From an uncultured Bacillaceae bacterium (GTDB lineage: Bacteria > Bacillota > Bacilli > Bacillales > Cytobacillaceae), in contig CALKIU010000124.1 in assembly GCA_937995745.1 (NCBI GenBank), forward strand, positions 1 through 37,622: DNA of 37,622 nucleotides, in the 5' to 3' direction. Below, piece by piece: positions 1-7,942 of the stretch. Under the pieces are notes generated by a model. It worked only from the letters and a program-made list of their open reading frames with translations. It made no database searches and had not been told where the DNA came from. The first letter of the stretch is position 1, and each line of letters begins with the position of its first letter. A program made the position numbers and the translations under genes.

Positions 1-70
1 GTGAGTTTGTCCAAAAAGCGGGTGAATTTGGACAAAGCGGTCAAAAAAACGTGTGAGTTTGTCCAAAAAC
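1..70. repeat. Palindromic repeat, about 52-bp period, cut by the window edge
   Basis: The first 17 bases recur exactly at 53-69, a 52-bp period. The first copy contains a perfect 10-bp inverted repeat, TTTGTCCAAA at 6-15 and TTTGGACAAA at 27-36, around the loop AAGCGGGTGAA. The second copy keeps only the left arm and then diverges. Arm, loop and period resemble the array at about 8805-9015, so I infer one repeat family. The array may extend beyond the left edge. No coding function is seen. Confidence 0.7.
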
Positions 71-543
71 TATTTAAAAGTTTTTCGCAGGGGATTGCTT
101 GTTGTTCCGCCGAAGGAAGGAAAGCAGCAGACGGAACAGGTGAAAAGGGAGGTCGCGGTTCCCGCCGTCACCATGAGTGTTCATGGTGATTTTTGTATCC
201 AAAAAGCGCGCTCCGCATTCATCCGGGAAAAAGACGGACGGGATTTCCGGGCGATTGATGAATGTCGAACTTCCAAGCCCAAGGAAACATGATTCCTCCT
301 TTTTATCCTGCCGGGAAGTTTGCCCCGCAAGTGTACCTGCCCAAGTTTTTTTGAAAAAAGCCGGAATATTCCGTGACATTTTTCCGAAAATCATTGGACA
401 TCTGTGCTGCCGGTGCAAATATCCCTGAAGGACAAGCGTATAAATTTGCGCATAACGGGGTTTCCGTCTATGTCCGCAAACGGCAGAGTGAATATATATA
501 AGCAACCGGACAAGGACAGACAAGCAATTAAAGGAGGAACATT
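71..543. other. Non-coding stretch upstream of the ArsB-like gene
   Basis: No convincing long gene lies here; overlapping open frames on both strands look like chance. A 23-codon minus-strand ORF with a strong ribosome binding site is listed separately. The right end carries the AAAGGAGG-type ribosome binding site for the leader ORF at 544. Confidence 0.6.
219..290 (-). CDS. Possible 23-residue peptide with a strong ribosome binding site
   Basis: On the minus strand AAGGAGG is followed four bases later by ATG (position 290), then 23 sense codons and TGA. The peptide begins MFPWAWKFDIHQ and is rich in Trp, Phe and Pro. I recognise no family. It has no membrane segment and lies alone in a non-coding stretch. 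The ribosome binding site is the only support, so it may be chance or the remnant of a lost gene start. Confidence 0.2.
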   Translation of the reverse strand: MFPWAWKFDIHQSPGNPVRLFPG

Positions 544-618
544 ATGAAAAAAGCTTTCAATCAGTTTTGCCATCACCGCTTTTTCCCCGGAAAGAAGGAA
601 TCTGCTGATGGGCATTGA
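544..618 (+). CDS. 24-residue leader peptide overlapping the ArsB-like gene
   Basis: ATG at 544 follows AAAGGAGG with good spacing. The 24-codon ORF (MKKAFNQFCHHRFFPGKKES then ADGH) ends at TGA 616-618, inside the transporter gene that starts at 608, so its last codons overlap the transporter start. This suggests translational coupling or a regulatory leader. The peptide is basic and contains a Cys-His-His cluster, but a metal-sensing role would be speculation. It is also possible that the good ribosome binding site simply marks a decayed longer start for the transporter. I recognise no homologue. Confidence 0.45.
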   Translation: MKKAFNQFCHHRFFPGKKESADGH

Positions 619-1963
619 AACGGGAATTACACTTGTCGTGTTTATTGTAACCATGCTGATGATATTTTGGAGGCCGAGCGACATGCACGAAGCCTGGCCC
701 GCTTCCATCGGCGCAATGGTTATTTTTCTGACGGGAATGATTTCCTATGAAGATATTGTGGACATACTCAATAAAATCGGCGGGGCGTCCGTCACGATCA
801 TTGCCACCATCGTCATGGCCGTCATACTGGAAAGTTTCGGGTTTTTCCACTGGGCGGCGGCCAGACTCGGAGCATTGGCCAAAGGTTCGGGATTGCGCCT
901 CTATTGGTATATACAATTATTGTGTTTCCTCATGACCTTCCTCTTCAACAACGACGGCAGCATCCTAATCACAACCCCGATACTCATTTTGCTTCTGAAA
1001 AATTTGGGCCTGAAACCGTACCGGCAAATTCCCTATTTGCTGACCGGAGCTTTGACGGCCACCGCATCGAGCGCTCCGATCGGCGTCAGCAACATCGTCA
1101 ATTTGATCGCTTTGGAGATTGTTGACATGACGCTTTACATGTATACGGCAATCATGTTTGTTCCGGCGACATTGGGGCTTCTTTTTATGTCCTGGCTGAT
1201 GTATGTGGTCGTCAAAGGCAGCCTGCCCAAAAAACTGCCGGAGCTGCAATATGATTTGGAGGAAGTTTTTTTCACCAAAAATTTTCATCCCTTGAAAAGG
1301 AGTTTCAGCGCGTCCGCGAAAAGAAAGCGCACTGCCTTCATGGCTAAAATTCTTTTGTTTGTCCTGTTGATTCGCTGTTTGTTGTTTGTCGCATCTTTTC
1401 TGCAAATTCCCATCGCCGCCGTGGCCATTTCCGGCTCGTTCGTCCTTCTTTTGTACCGGTGGCATCACCTGCGGACCAATCCTGCCGATATCTTGAAAAA
1501 AACTCCGTGGCAAATCTTCGTGTTTGCGTTCTCCATGTATTGCATTATTTACGGCCTCCACAATGCCGGATTGACTGATTTGCTCGTAAAAGTGTTTGAA
1601 CCGATCGTCAGCCAGGGACTGTTTTATGCCAGCATTTCCATGGGAGGACTCGTTTCCGTCTTGTCCAATTTGTTCAACAACCATCCGGCCTTAATGGTCG
1701 GGACCATTGCCTTGACGGAGATGGGCCTCGACCCCGTGACATTAAAAACGATTTATCTGGCCAATATTATTGGAAGCGATATGGGCTCGCTGCTTTTGCC
1801 GATCGGCACCCTTGCGTCCCTGATTTGGATGCAGATTCTCCGGAAAAACAAAATCAAGGTGCGCTGGAAAGATTATTTGCGGGTCACCGTTCTCGTCATC
1901 CCGATTTCCACAGTCTTTACCCTCATTTTGCTCTATTATTGGGTCCACTTGTTTTTTGCTTAA
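608..1963 (+). CDS. ArsB/YdfA-type membrane transporter (arsenical pump family)
   Basis: This is a 451-residue polytopic membrane protein with about 11-12 hydrophobic segments, close to the usual ArsB length of about 430. Two internal halves carry the paired family motifs: FNNDGSILITTP (about 113-124) with SAPIGVSNIVN in the first half, and LFNNHPALMVG (about 355-365) with GSDMGSLLLPIG (about 389-400) in the second. In the ion-transporter superfamily these re-entrant NN/GS loops form the substrate and ion site. ArsB exports arsenite or antimonite by proton antiport, but B. subtilis YdfA-like members have no proven substrate. No arsR, arsC or arsA lies nearby, so an arsenic role is only inferred. 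The start is the ATG at 608, preceded by AGAAGGA and overlapping the 24-codon leader. Confidence 0.8.
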   Translation: MGIETGITLVVFIVTMLMIFWRPSDMHEAWPASIGAMVIFLTGMISYEDIVDILNKIGGASVTIIATIVMAVILESFGFFHWAAARLGALAKGSGLRLYWYIQLLCFLMTFLFNNDGSILITTPILILLLKNLGLKPYRQIPYLLTGALTATASSAPIGVSNIVNLIALEIVDMTLYMYTAIMFVPATLGLLFMSWLMYVVVKGSLPKKLPELQYDLEEVFFTKNFHPLKRSFSASAKRKRTAFMAKILLFVLLIRCLLFVASFLQIPIAAVAISGSFVLLLYRWHHLRTNPADILKKTPWQIFVFAFSMYCIIYGLHNAGLTDLLVKVFEPIVSQGLFYASISMGGLVSVLSNLFNNHPALMVGTIALTEMGLDPVTLKTIYLANIIGSDMGSLLLPIGTLASLIWMQILRKNKIKVRWKDYLRVTVLVIPISTVFTLILLYYWVHLFFA

Positions 1964-2339
1964 TAAAGAAGGTTTCCGGTAAATAGAGAATGACGCAAGT
2001 ATTTTTTGAAAAATTGCCGGTTTTTATAAAAATTTGCCAGCAAGCCGTAGTAAATCTCCAGTACCATGATATAAGTCAGTCACCACGAATTCACCGATAA
2101 ACGGACGGAACCCGCCGTAAAATGGCCATAACGGCAGGGGGCTCAGCGATTTCGGAAAAAATGCCCGGATCTGTTGGCTGTTGCGGTCATCTCATCATTT
2201 TCCGGAAAAAAGGCCTCGTCCCGGTTGCCCGGCCTGCGCTGCGTGCCTCCTGGTTTCAGCATAAAGAGGCCAATGCCGGTTTTCGCAAAAAAAAATGCCC
2301 CGGCCATAGAGCCGGGACACGCGGACGTTCCGGATGAAA
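1964..2339. other. Convergent intergenic region
   Basis: This lies between the convergent ArsB-like and AcuI-like genes. A 71-codon plus-strand frame here has no ribosome binding site or protein-like composition and I do not call it. The right end holds the terminator of the minus-strand gene. I see nothing else. Confidence 0.5.
2287..2319 (-). terminator. Intrinsic terminator of the AcuI-like gene
   Basis: Read on the minus strand, TGTCCCGGC and GCCGGGGCA form a GC-rich hairpin (2296-2319, one mismatch) followed by nine T residues. It lies about 20 bases past the stop codon at 2340. Confidence 0.85.
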
Positions 2340-3326
2340 TTACATTTTGACAATATTTCTGCCCCGCGCTTGACCGCGCAAAATCGCTGTTAACGTTTCG
2401 GGCAGTTCTTCCAGGGAGATGACCCGTTTGATGCGGTGGATGACATCCGGTTTATATTCAGCGGCCAGTTTGCGCCAAATTTCTTTTCTGAGGGGCATTG
2501 GGCAGTAAACAGAATCGATGCCCAACAGATCGACTCCCCGCAAAATAAACGGGAACACAGTGGCGGGCAGCTCCGAACCGCCGGTCAATCCGCTTACAGC
2601 CACGGCGCCGCCGTATTTCGTTTTGCTGAGCACGGCAGCAAGGCTTCTTCCGCCGACCGGGTCGACGCACGCGGCATATATTTGCTTGTCGAGAGGCCTG
2701 ATAAATTCGCCGCAAACTTCTTCCCGCGGGATGACTTCTTTGGCGCCGATTTCTTTTAAATAGTCGTGCTGGTCTTTTTTGCCGGTGCTGGCGATCACAT
2801 CATATCCTCTTTTGGCCAAAATGGCTGTGGCAATGCTTCCCACGCCGCCTGTTGCCCCTGTTACAAGAACCGGCCCCATGTCAGGGGTGAGTCCCCTTTC
2901 CTCGAGACGATGAATCGACAAGGCGGCCGTGAAACCGGCTGTGCCGTAAATCATCGCTTCTTCCAAAGTCAATCCTTCCGGCAGGGGAACGATCCAATCG
3001 GCGGGGATTCTCGCATACTCGCTGAATCCGCCGTAGTGGGTGACGCCGATTTCATAGCTGGTGGCAATAACTTCGTCTCCTTCTTTGAAGCGAGGGTCGG
3101 ACGATTCCACAACGGTGCCCGCCAAGTCGATTCCGGGAATAAACGGATAGCTTTTCACAATTTTGCCGTTCGGAATGCTGGCCAGTCCGTCTTTATAGTT
3201 CACGCTGGAGTAGGCTACCTTGATCAGGCAGTCTCCTTCGGGCAGGGCATCCACAGTGGTTTCCTTGATTTTTGCTGAAAAAATGTCGTCCTCTTTATCG
3301 ACAAAAAATGCTTGGAATTTCTCCAT
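2340..3326 (-). CDS. AcuI/YhfP-type NADPH-dependent acrylyl-CoA/quinone reductase (MDR family)
   Basis: This 328-residue protein of the medium-chain dehydrogenase/reductase superfamily matches the YhdH/YhfP/AcuI subfamily in length and motifs: SVNYKD (41-46), FIPGIDLAGTV (62-72) in the GroES-like domain, and the nucleotide-binding turn VTGATGGVGS (155-164). No structural-zinc cysteine cluster is present, as expected for the zinc-free branch. Characterised relatives (AcuI) reduce acryloyl-CoA to propionyl-CoA with NADPH; most Bacillus members are annotated only as putative oxidoreductases. ATG follows AGGAGG. A TATAAT -10 box lies at 3360-3365 (minus) and an 11-bp inverted repeat lies further upstream. 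It may be cotranscribed with the HAD gene, but the 134-bp gap suggests its own promoter. Confidence 0.85.
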   Translation of the reverse strand: MEKFQAFFVDKEDDIFSAKIKETTVDALPEGDCLIKVAYSSVNYKDGLASIPNGKIVKSYPFIPGIDLAGTVVESSDPRFKEGDEVIATSYEIGVTHYGGFSEYARIPADWIVPLPEGLTLEEAMIYGTAGFTAALSIHRLEERGLTPDMGPVLVTGATGGVGSIATAILAKRGYDVIASTGKKDQHDYLKEIGAKEVIPREEVCGEFIRPLDKQIYAACVDPVGGRSLAAVLSKTKYGGAVAVSGLTGGSELPATVFPFILRGVDLLGIDSVYCPMPLRKEIWRKLAAEYKPDVIHRIKRVISLEELPETLTAILRGQARGRNIVKM

Positions 3327-3406
3327 CTTTCTGTTTCCTCCTATTTTTTCCTGATCTTCATTATACTTGTTTTATCCAACGTTTGGTATTTTTTTGTCCG
3401 CCCGGA

Positions 3407-3450
3407 TATCAGGAAAAGGAGGTGTCACTGCGGCCGCCGTTTTCCTGATA
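3407..3450. promoter_or_regulatory. Perfect 11-bp inverted repeat upstream of the AcuI-like gene
   Basis: TATCAGGAAAA (3407-3417) and TTTTCCTGATA (3440-3450) are exact reverse complements with a 22-bp spacer. No T-run follows in either direction within ten bases, so a classical terminator is unlikely. The element lies about 40-90 bp upstream of the TATAAT at 3360-3365, where a regulator could bind. It also follows the HAD stop codon, so an mRNA 3' hairpin is the alternative. Confidence 0.45.
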
Positions 3451-3460
3451 AGGCTGTCGT

Positions 3461-4303
3461 TTATGGATGTCCGATCCGTTCCAAGACGGGCAGCAGTTCT
3501 GTCATATGGGAAACGGCAAAATCGGCGTATCTCGTTTCCCCGGTGCCGTAAGCGTCAATGTATGCGGTCATGCAGCCGAGCGCTTTGACAGGACGGATTT
3601 CATTTACCCAATTGTCACCGACGCTCATCATCTCCTCGAAGGATACTTGAAACCGGTCGCGGATATGTTGAAACCATTTTTTCGTTTCCGCCGGTTTTTT
3701 GCCGTTGAAAATTTTCAATGAGAAAAGTCCGCAGAGTTCCAGTTTTTCTAAAATGGTTTCACTGTCCTCCCTTGAACTGTTGGTGAGAAGGACTGTTTCC
3801 GCTCTTTTCCGTAATTTGTTGATCGCCTCTTTCAATCCGGGGATTTTTTTCATCTGAAATTGGGGACTGTTCATATACTCCCGTGTTTCCAAATAAGCTT
3901 CGTATATTTTTTCCCGGGAAATGCCGTAATGCCCGGCGATGCCGGCGGGAATCCACCACGGGTCGCCGACGGAGATCATGTTGACGAAATCATATTCGAT
4001 GGGACGGCGGTAAAGTTCCGCCGTTTTTTTCCGGGAAAGCCGTTCTCCGCTCCAAGTGTATGCGTCTTGGACGACTTTATCCATTTCCGTAAGGATGAGA
4101 TCGTTTATTGCATCATAAACCCTGCCGACTTTCAAGGGATGGCGGCCGTTTTTGCAGGCGATATAATCGCGGTCAAAACTTTGCCTCTTTTCGGCAGGCA
4201 GCCGTTCTCTCAACCGCCCGGCGTAGAAATCGAAATGATGCATATCATCATACAATGTGCCGTCCAAGTCAAAAACAACCACTTTGATATGTTTCAGAGC
4301 CAT
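3461..4303 (-). CDS. HAD-superfamily hydrolase (phosphatase)
   Basis: This 280-residue haloacid dehalogenase-like protein has motif I FDLDGTLYDD (11-20) with the nucleophile and acid/base aspartates, motif II LLTNSS (172-177), a candidate motif III lysine near GKKPAETKKW (201-210), and motif IV SVGDNWVNEI (227-236). A helical cap lies between motifs I and II, as in HAD subfamily IA. Such enzymes hydrolyse small phosphomonoesters such as sugar phosphates, nucleotides or phosphoglycolate; the substrate here is unknown. The frame is open 50 codons further upstream, but ATG 4303 has AAAGGAG with good spacing and starts directly before the first strand, so I chose it. Confidence 0.85.
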   Translation of the reverse strand: MALKHIKVVVFDLDGTLYDDMHHFDFYAGRLRERLPAEKRQSFDRDYIACKNGRHPLKVGRVYDAINDLILTEMDKVVQDAYTWSGERLSRKKTAELYRRPIEYDFVNMISVGDPWWIPAGIAGHYGISREKIYEAYLETREYMNSPQFQMKKIPGLKEAINKLRKRAETVLLTNSSREDSETILEKLELCGLFSLKIFNGKKPAETKKWFQHIRDRFQVSFEEMMSVGDNWVNEIRPVKALGCMTAYIDAYGTGETRYADFAVSHMTELLPVLERIGHP

Positions 4304-4691
4304 TTTAAAACTCCTTTTTGTTGTTGGTATATGTATCGTGTGCGGAGAGCTTGCGGGACCGGGCAAGCCTCCTGTTATTATTTTTTTGAAAAAGACCGTT
4401 TTTCCATCCTCATCAAAAAGTTGAAAGTGGCTGGAAAAAAGACGGAATATCATATATTATACCAGAATAGAAATGAAGAGGCGCACCAGAATCTGCCCCC
4501 TGTTGAGCCGCGGCATTTTTTAAAGGTTTTCGTTCTTACCGCGCGGATGTTGAAAATCTTTGTTGAACAAATATCCACTATCTGATTATGATCGCCGCCG
4601 CTTGGTCAAGATGGATGAATGAGCGGCAAGGTCTTTCATCACAGGAAAGTATATTTTTGGGAAAAATCAGCCAATCGTAAAAGGAGACGAC
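4304..4691. other. Divergent intergenic region
   Basis: This region separates the minus-strand HAD gene from the plus-strand exporter genes. It contains one terminator-like hairpin, listed separately, and no convincing ORF. Promoters for both flanking genes should lie here, but I see no strong match. Confidence 0.5.
4344..4387 (+). terminator. Orphan terminator-like hairpin
   Basis: GGAG-A-GCTTGC (4344-4354) pairs with GCAAGCCTCC (4363-4372), ten base pairs with one bulged A, and a T-rich tract with seven consecutive T follows. No plus-strand gene lies upstream, so it has no obvious client. It might end a small RNA or an upstream antisense transcript of the HAD gene. Confidence 0.4.
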
Positions 4692-5459
4692 ATGGAACAA
4701 ACAAAAATGCGCATTCATGACATTATGGAAATTTGCCTTCTGGCCGGAAAAATCATGCTTGAGAGCGGTGCGGAAACATACCGGGTGGAAGACACGATGG
4801 TCCGCATGGCGGCAGCATTCGGCGTTACGGAGTCCCACAGTTTCGCCACCCCGACAGGGATTATTTTTTCCGTGAAAAACGGTCACGATGAAAAAACAAG
4901 ATTGATCCGGATTACGGAACGGACGACCGACTTAAAAAAAGTGGCGGAAGTAAACACCATTTCCCGCAAGATTGCGGATGGGAGCCTTTCGCTGGCCGAT
5001 GCTTATTGCGCGTTGAAAAACGTGGAAAGTTCCCGGCCGGCCTATCCGGTTTACATCAAGGTGATGGCTGCCGGTTTGGCGAGCGGTTGTTTTTTGATCA
5101 TCTTCCAGGGAATGTGGCGGGATTTCCCGCCTGCTTTTGCCGCAGGGGCAGCGGGTCTTGCCTGTGCGATTTTCTTCGGGCGCCTCGTCCCGATTAAATT
5201 TTTTTCCGAACTAATTGCGTCCGTGCTTGTCGGTTTGGTGGCTGTATTCAGCATTAAAACCGGATGGGGAACGGAACTGGATAAAATCATCATCGGAGCG
5301 GTGATGCCTCTTGTGCCCGGATTGTTGCTGACGAATGCGGTCCGGGATTTGATGGCAGGGCATTTGATGGCCGGGATGTCAAAAGGGGTGGAGGCGCTGT
5401 TGACCGCGTTTGCCATCGGTTCCGGCATTGCTCTTGTCATCGCCCTTTTTGTTGCTTAA
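4692..5459 (+). CDS. ThrE/YjjP-type exporter subunit (ThrE N-terminal half)
   Basis: This 255-residue protein has a soluble N-terminal part of about 115 residues and then about five hydrophobic segments. The N-terminal region with LESGAETYRVEDTM (about 22-35) and FATPTGIIFSV is typical of the ThrE/DUF1212 (YjjP) family. Full-length ThrE exports threonine and serine; in E. coli the split pair YjjP/YjjB exports succinate. The adjacent gene supplies the YjjB-like half. ATG follows AAAGGAG. The substrate is unproven. Confidence 0.85.
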   Translation: MEQTKMRIHDIMEICLLAGKIMLESGAETYRVEDTMVRMAAAFGVTESHSFATPTGIIFSVKNGHDEKTRLIRITERTTDLKKVAEVNTISRKIADGSLSLADAYCALKNVESSRPAYPVYIKVMAAGLASGCFLIIFQGMWRDFPPAFAAGAAGLACAIFFGRLVPIKFFSELIASVLVGLVAVFSIKTGWGTELDKIIIGAVMPLVPGLLLTNAVRDLMAGHLMAGMSKGVEALLTAFAIGSGIALVIALFVA

Positions 5460-5505
5460 GAAGCGCGACGGGAGGGATCATTTTCCCATATGGAGGCAAA
5501 AAGAG

Positions 5506-6012
5506 ATGGAATTATTGGAACAGCTTGCGGTCAGCTTTCTTGCTTCCGCGTCATTTGTCGTCATTTTTAATGCCCAAAAAAGTTCGCTGCTGCCGGGGGG
5601 CGTGACCGGTATGGCCAGCTGGCTGATCTACTTTATGATGGCCGTCGAAGATGACTATGACCCCGTAGCGGCTTCTGCCGTTGCTTCGTTTTTTGTGGCT
5701 GTAATCAGCCAATTGTTTTCACGGAGATACAAAACGCCGGTCACCGTTTTTATCATTGCCGGAATTATTCCTTTGGTTCCCGGCGGTCTCGCATATGATG
5801 CGATGAGAAATTTTGTCGAGAATGATTATTACACGGGAGTGGCTTTGGCGGCAAAAACGCTCCTGATTTCCGGCGCAATCGCTTTTGGCCTCGTTTTTTC
5901 CGAAGTGATCAACCAAATGATCAGAAAAGGCCGGTTGTCCCTGAGAGGAAAAGACGGCTTCCATTCTGGAAGAGAGCCTGGCTGGAGGCAAAAAGAGCAG
6001 GGGCCGGGTTAA
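5506..6012 (+). CDS. YjjB-type exporter subunit (ThrE C-terminal half, DUF3815-like)
   Basis: This 168-residue membrane protein has about four or five hydrophobic segments and the family element FIIAGIIPLVPGGLAYDAMR in its middle, echoing MPLVPGLLLTNAVRDL in the upstream partner. I chose ATG 5506 because GGAGG lies nine bases upstream; the longer open frame begins inside the upstream gene without a ribosome binding site. The two genes are 46 bp apart and almost certainly cotranscribed, giving a two-component exporter. The last 25 residues are hydrophilic and look strain-specific. Confidence 0.82.
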   Translation: MELLEQLAVSFLASASFVVIFNAQKSSLLPGGVTGMASWLIYFMMAVEDDYDPVAASAVASFFVAVISQLFSRRYKTPVTVFIIAGIIPLVPGGLAYDAMRNFVENDYYTGVALAAKTLLISGAIAFGLVFSEVINQMIRKGRLSLRGKDGFHSGREPGWRQKEQGPG

Positions 6013-6120
6013 TGCCGGCCGAATGGCGTTTGCTGAACACGCGGGAAGAACAAGGAAGAATAACTTTTTCTTCGCTTTTCTATACTAACGGCAGGACAAA
6101 GAAAGAAGGAGATGAGACAA

Positions 6121-6249
6121 ATGGGCAGAACAAAGCTCGGCAATGCCAATGCGGAAAGGAACAAAAACAAGAAAAAACAGCGGCAGAGCGCGGAACTGGC
6201 TGAATTTACGCCAAAAGACGAGAGATATTTAAAGCGCGTGGAAGATTAA
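6121..6249 (+). CDS. Small basic protein, 42 residues, unknown
   Basis: ATG at 6121 is preceded by AGAAGGA at a 10-base spacing; the ORF ends with TAA at 6249 and a strong terminator follows 41 bases later. The protein begins MGRTKLGNANAERNKNKKKQ and ends TPKDERYLKRVED; it is very rich in Lys, Arg, Asn and Glu with no hydrophobic segment. A TATACT -10-like box lies at 6081-6086. Size and composition resemble the small uncharacterised or spore-associated proteins of Bacillaceae, but I cannot assign a family. Confidence 0.65.
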   Translation: MGRTKLGNANAERNKNKKKQRQSAELAEFTPKDERYLKRVED

Positions 6250-6284
6250 GGAAGATTAATTGTGGATGAAGGAACGGCAAGAGG

Positions 6285-6317
6285 AAAAAACTGACCCGGA
6301 CGGCGGGTCAGTTTTTT
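6285..6317 (+). terminator. Bidirectional intrinsic terminator
   Basis: CTGACCCG (6291-6298) pairs perfectly with CGGGTCAG (6304-6311) around the loop GACGG. It is preceded by six A and followed by six T, so it can terminate both the small plus-strand gene and the convergent FAD/Rieske gene. Confidence 0.9.
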
Positions 6318-6406
6318 CAATTATCCATTGTTTTTCTGCCGACGTTTTGGCGCCTTTTTAACTTATTCGGGCAGCAGTCTCCCTCTTCCATCGTGTGCGG
6401 GGGAGT

Positions 6407-7942
6407 TCACTCTTCGGCTATACGGTCCAACGGCATGGATGCAGGACCGTTAATGACCTCGCCGGTGATGGAATATCTGGAACCGTGGCACGGGCAATCC
6501 CATGTTTTTTCTCCTTCATTCCATTCCACCTCGCAGCCCAGGTGGCGGCAGGTGGTATCGACCAGATGGAGAACCCCCTCTTCGTCTCTGTATGCTCCCG
6601 CCCGTTCCCCGTTTCCGGCGATGACAATGGCCGCTTCGCCTGTTCGTACGTCTTCGGGAACTCTCAGGGGAATGTCCAGTTTTCCTTTAATGAGATGCTT
6701 GGCCACATCCGCATTGATGGAGAACACCTCTTTCAGGCCCGGGTCGGCATGGAACCGGGATGTCGAGAAGAGTTCCTTATAAGGATTTTCCCGTTCCAAA
6801 ATGCAGTCTTTCAATAAATGCGCGGCCGCCGTTCCGCTCGTCATTCCCCATTTTTTGTATCCGGTGGCGATGAGGACGCGCGGTTCACCGGATGTGACCG
6901 GCCCGACATAGGGAATTTTGTCAAGGGTGTAAATGTCCTGTGCCGACCAGCGGTATAAAAGGGCTTGGATGCCGAGTGTCTTTTCGGCAAAATCTTGGAT
7001 GGCCAAGTAGTGTTTGAATGTGTTGATGCCCTGGCCGGTTTTGTGGCTTTCACCGCCGACCAATACGAGCTGTTCCCCGTTTGGCGCGGGAACGGACCGG
7101 AGCGTTCGCGGAGGGGAATCAATGCTGAGGTACATCCCGCCCGGAAACGGCTTTTTTGTTTTTATGGCCATTAAATAAGCCCTTTCGACGTACATCCTGG
7201 CAAAATAAAGCCCCTTTTTGTCGCAAAAAGGGAAATGGGACGCGGCAACAATATATTTGCAGGCCACTTTTTTTCCATCGCGGAGAATGAGCGTCGGTTC
7301 GCTCCCGTATTCGATATCCACCGCTACCGTATGTTCGAACACTTTTCCGCCTGCTTCAAGAAAAAGCTTAAGCAGATGTTTTAAGTATTTTAACGGGTGG
7401 AACTGGGCCTGTTCGTGCATGATAAGGGCGGATTTCGTCTCCAGGTTCAAGGGGAGCTTGTCCGTTTGTGTTCCGCTTATTCCCAACTTTTCATAGGCCG
7501 CCGCTTCTTTTTCAAGTTTGCCGGCGCCATCTTCCGTGTTCGTATAAAGAATGGCATCTTGCAGGCTGAAGTCACAGTCAATTTTGTGTTCACGGACGGT
7601 GTTTTTAATAAAATGGAGCGCTTCTTCGTTTGCTTTGTAATAAAGATGTGCCTGCTCTTGTCCCAGCCGGTTGATAAGTTCGTCATAAATGATGCCGTGT
7701 TGTGCCGTGATTTTTGCCGTTGTATGCCCCGTCGTCCCGCTGAGGATTTTCCCGGCTTCCACGATGGCCACCCGAAGCCCTTCTTTCGCCAACAAGTATC
7801 CCGCTGTAATGCCGGTTAAGCCTCCGCCGACAATGGCCACATCTGTCCGGTGATCTTCGGAGAGTCTTTCAAATGCGGGCAAATGCGTCTCCCGCCAGTA
7901 AGATGCAGGATACCGGGGCATTTGTGTATTTTTTCCAGACAT
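6407..7942 (-). CDS. yhfW: FAD-dependent oxidoreductase with C-terminal Rieske domain (YhfW-like)
   Basis: This 511-residue protein has a DAO-type FAD domain. The dinucleotide-binding motif is GGGLTG (39-44), followed by the acidic residue of VAIVEAG, and a second FAD element, VLIATGYKKWGMTSGTAAA, lies near residues 360-380. A Rieske [2Fe-2S] domain closes the chain: C465-x-H467 and C483-x2-H486 are the likely ligands in CRHLGC and CPCHGSRY. This fusion matches B. subtilis YhfW. It would transfer electrons between flavin and cluster, but the substrate is not known. ATG follows AGGAGG. It is monocistronic, ends at a shared bidirectional terminator, and diverges from the rraA-like gene. Confidence 0.9.
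   Translation of the reverse strand: MSGKNTQMPRYPASYWRETHLPAFERLSEDHRTDVAIVGGGLTGITAGYLLAKEGLRVAIVEAGKILSGTTGHTTAKITAQHGIIYDELINRLGQEQAHLYYKANEEALHFIKNTVREHKIDCDFSLQDAILYTNTEDGAGKLEKEAAAYEKLGISGTQTDKLPLNLETKSALIMHEQAQFHPLKYLKHLLKLFLEAGGKVFEHTVAVDIEYGSEPTLILRDGKKVACKYIVAASHFPFCDKKGLYFARMYVERAYLMAIKTKKPFPGGMYLSIDSPPRTLRSVPAPNGEQLVLVGGESHKTGQGINTFKHYLAIQDFAEKTLGIQALLYRWSAQDIYTLDKIPYVGPVTSGEPRVLIATGYKKWGMTSGTAAAHLLKDCILERENPYKELFSTSRFHADPGLKEVFSINADVAKHLIKGKLDIPLRVPEDVRTGEAAIVIAGNGERAGAYRDEEGVLHLVDTTCRHLGCEVEWNEGEKTWDCPCHGSRYSITGEVINGPASMPLDRIAEE

Noticed and set aside
74..523. 149-codon minus-strand frame at the left end
   Set aside because: It conflicts with a better-signalled mini-ORF, has no ribosome binding site and its composition is unlike a protein family I know.
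608..1963. Complete arsenic-resistance operon
   Set aside because: Only the pump-like gene is present; no arsR, arsC, arsA or arsD lies within the window.
2122..2337. 71-codon plus-strand frame before the AcuI terminator
   Set aside because: No ribosome binding site, and it runs through the terminator hairpin of the opposite gene.
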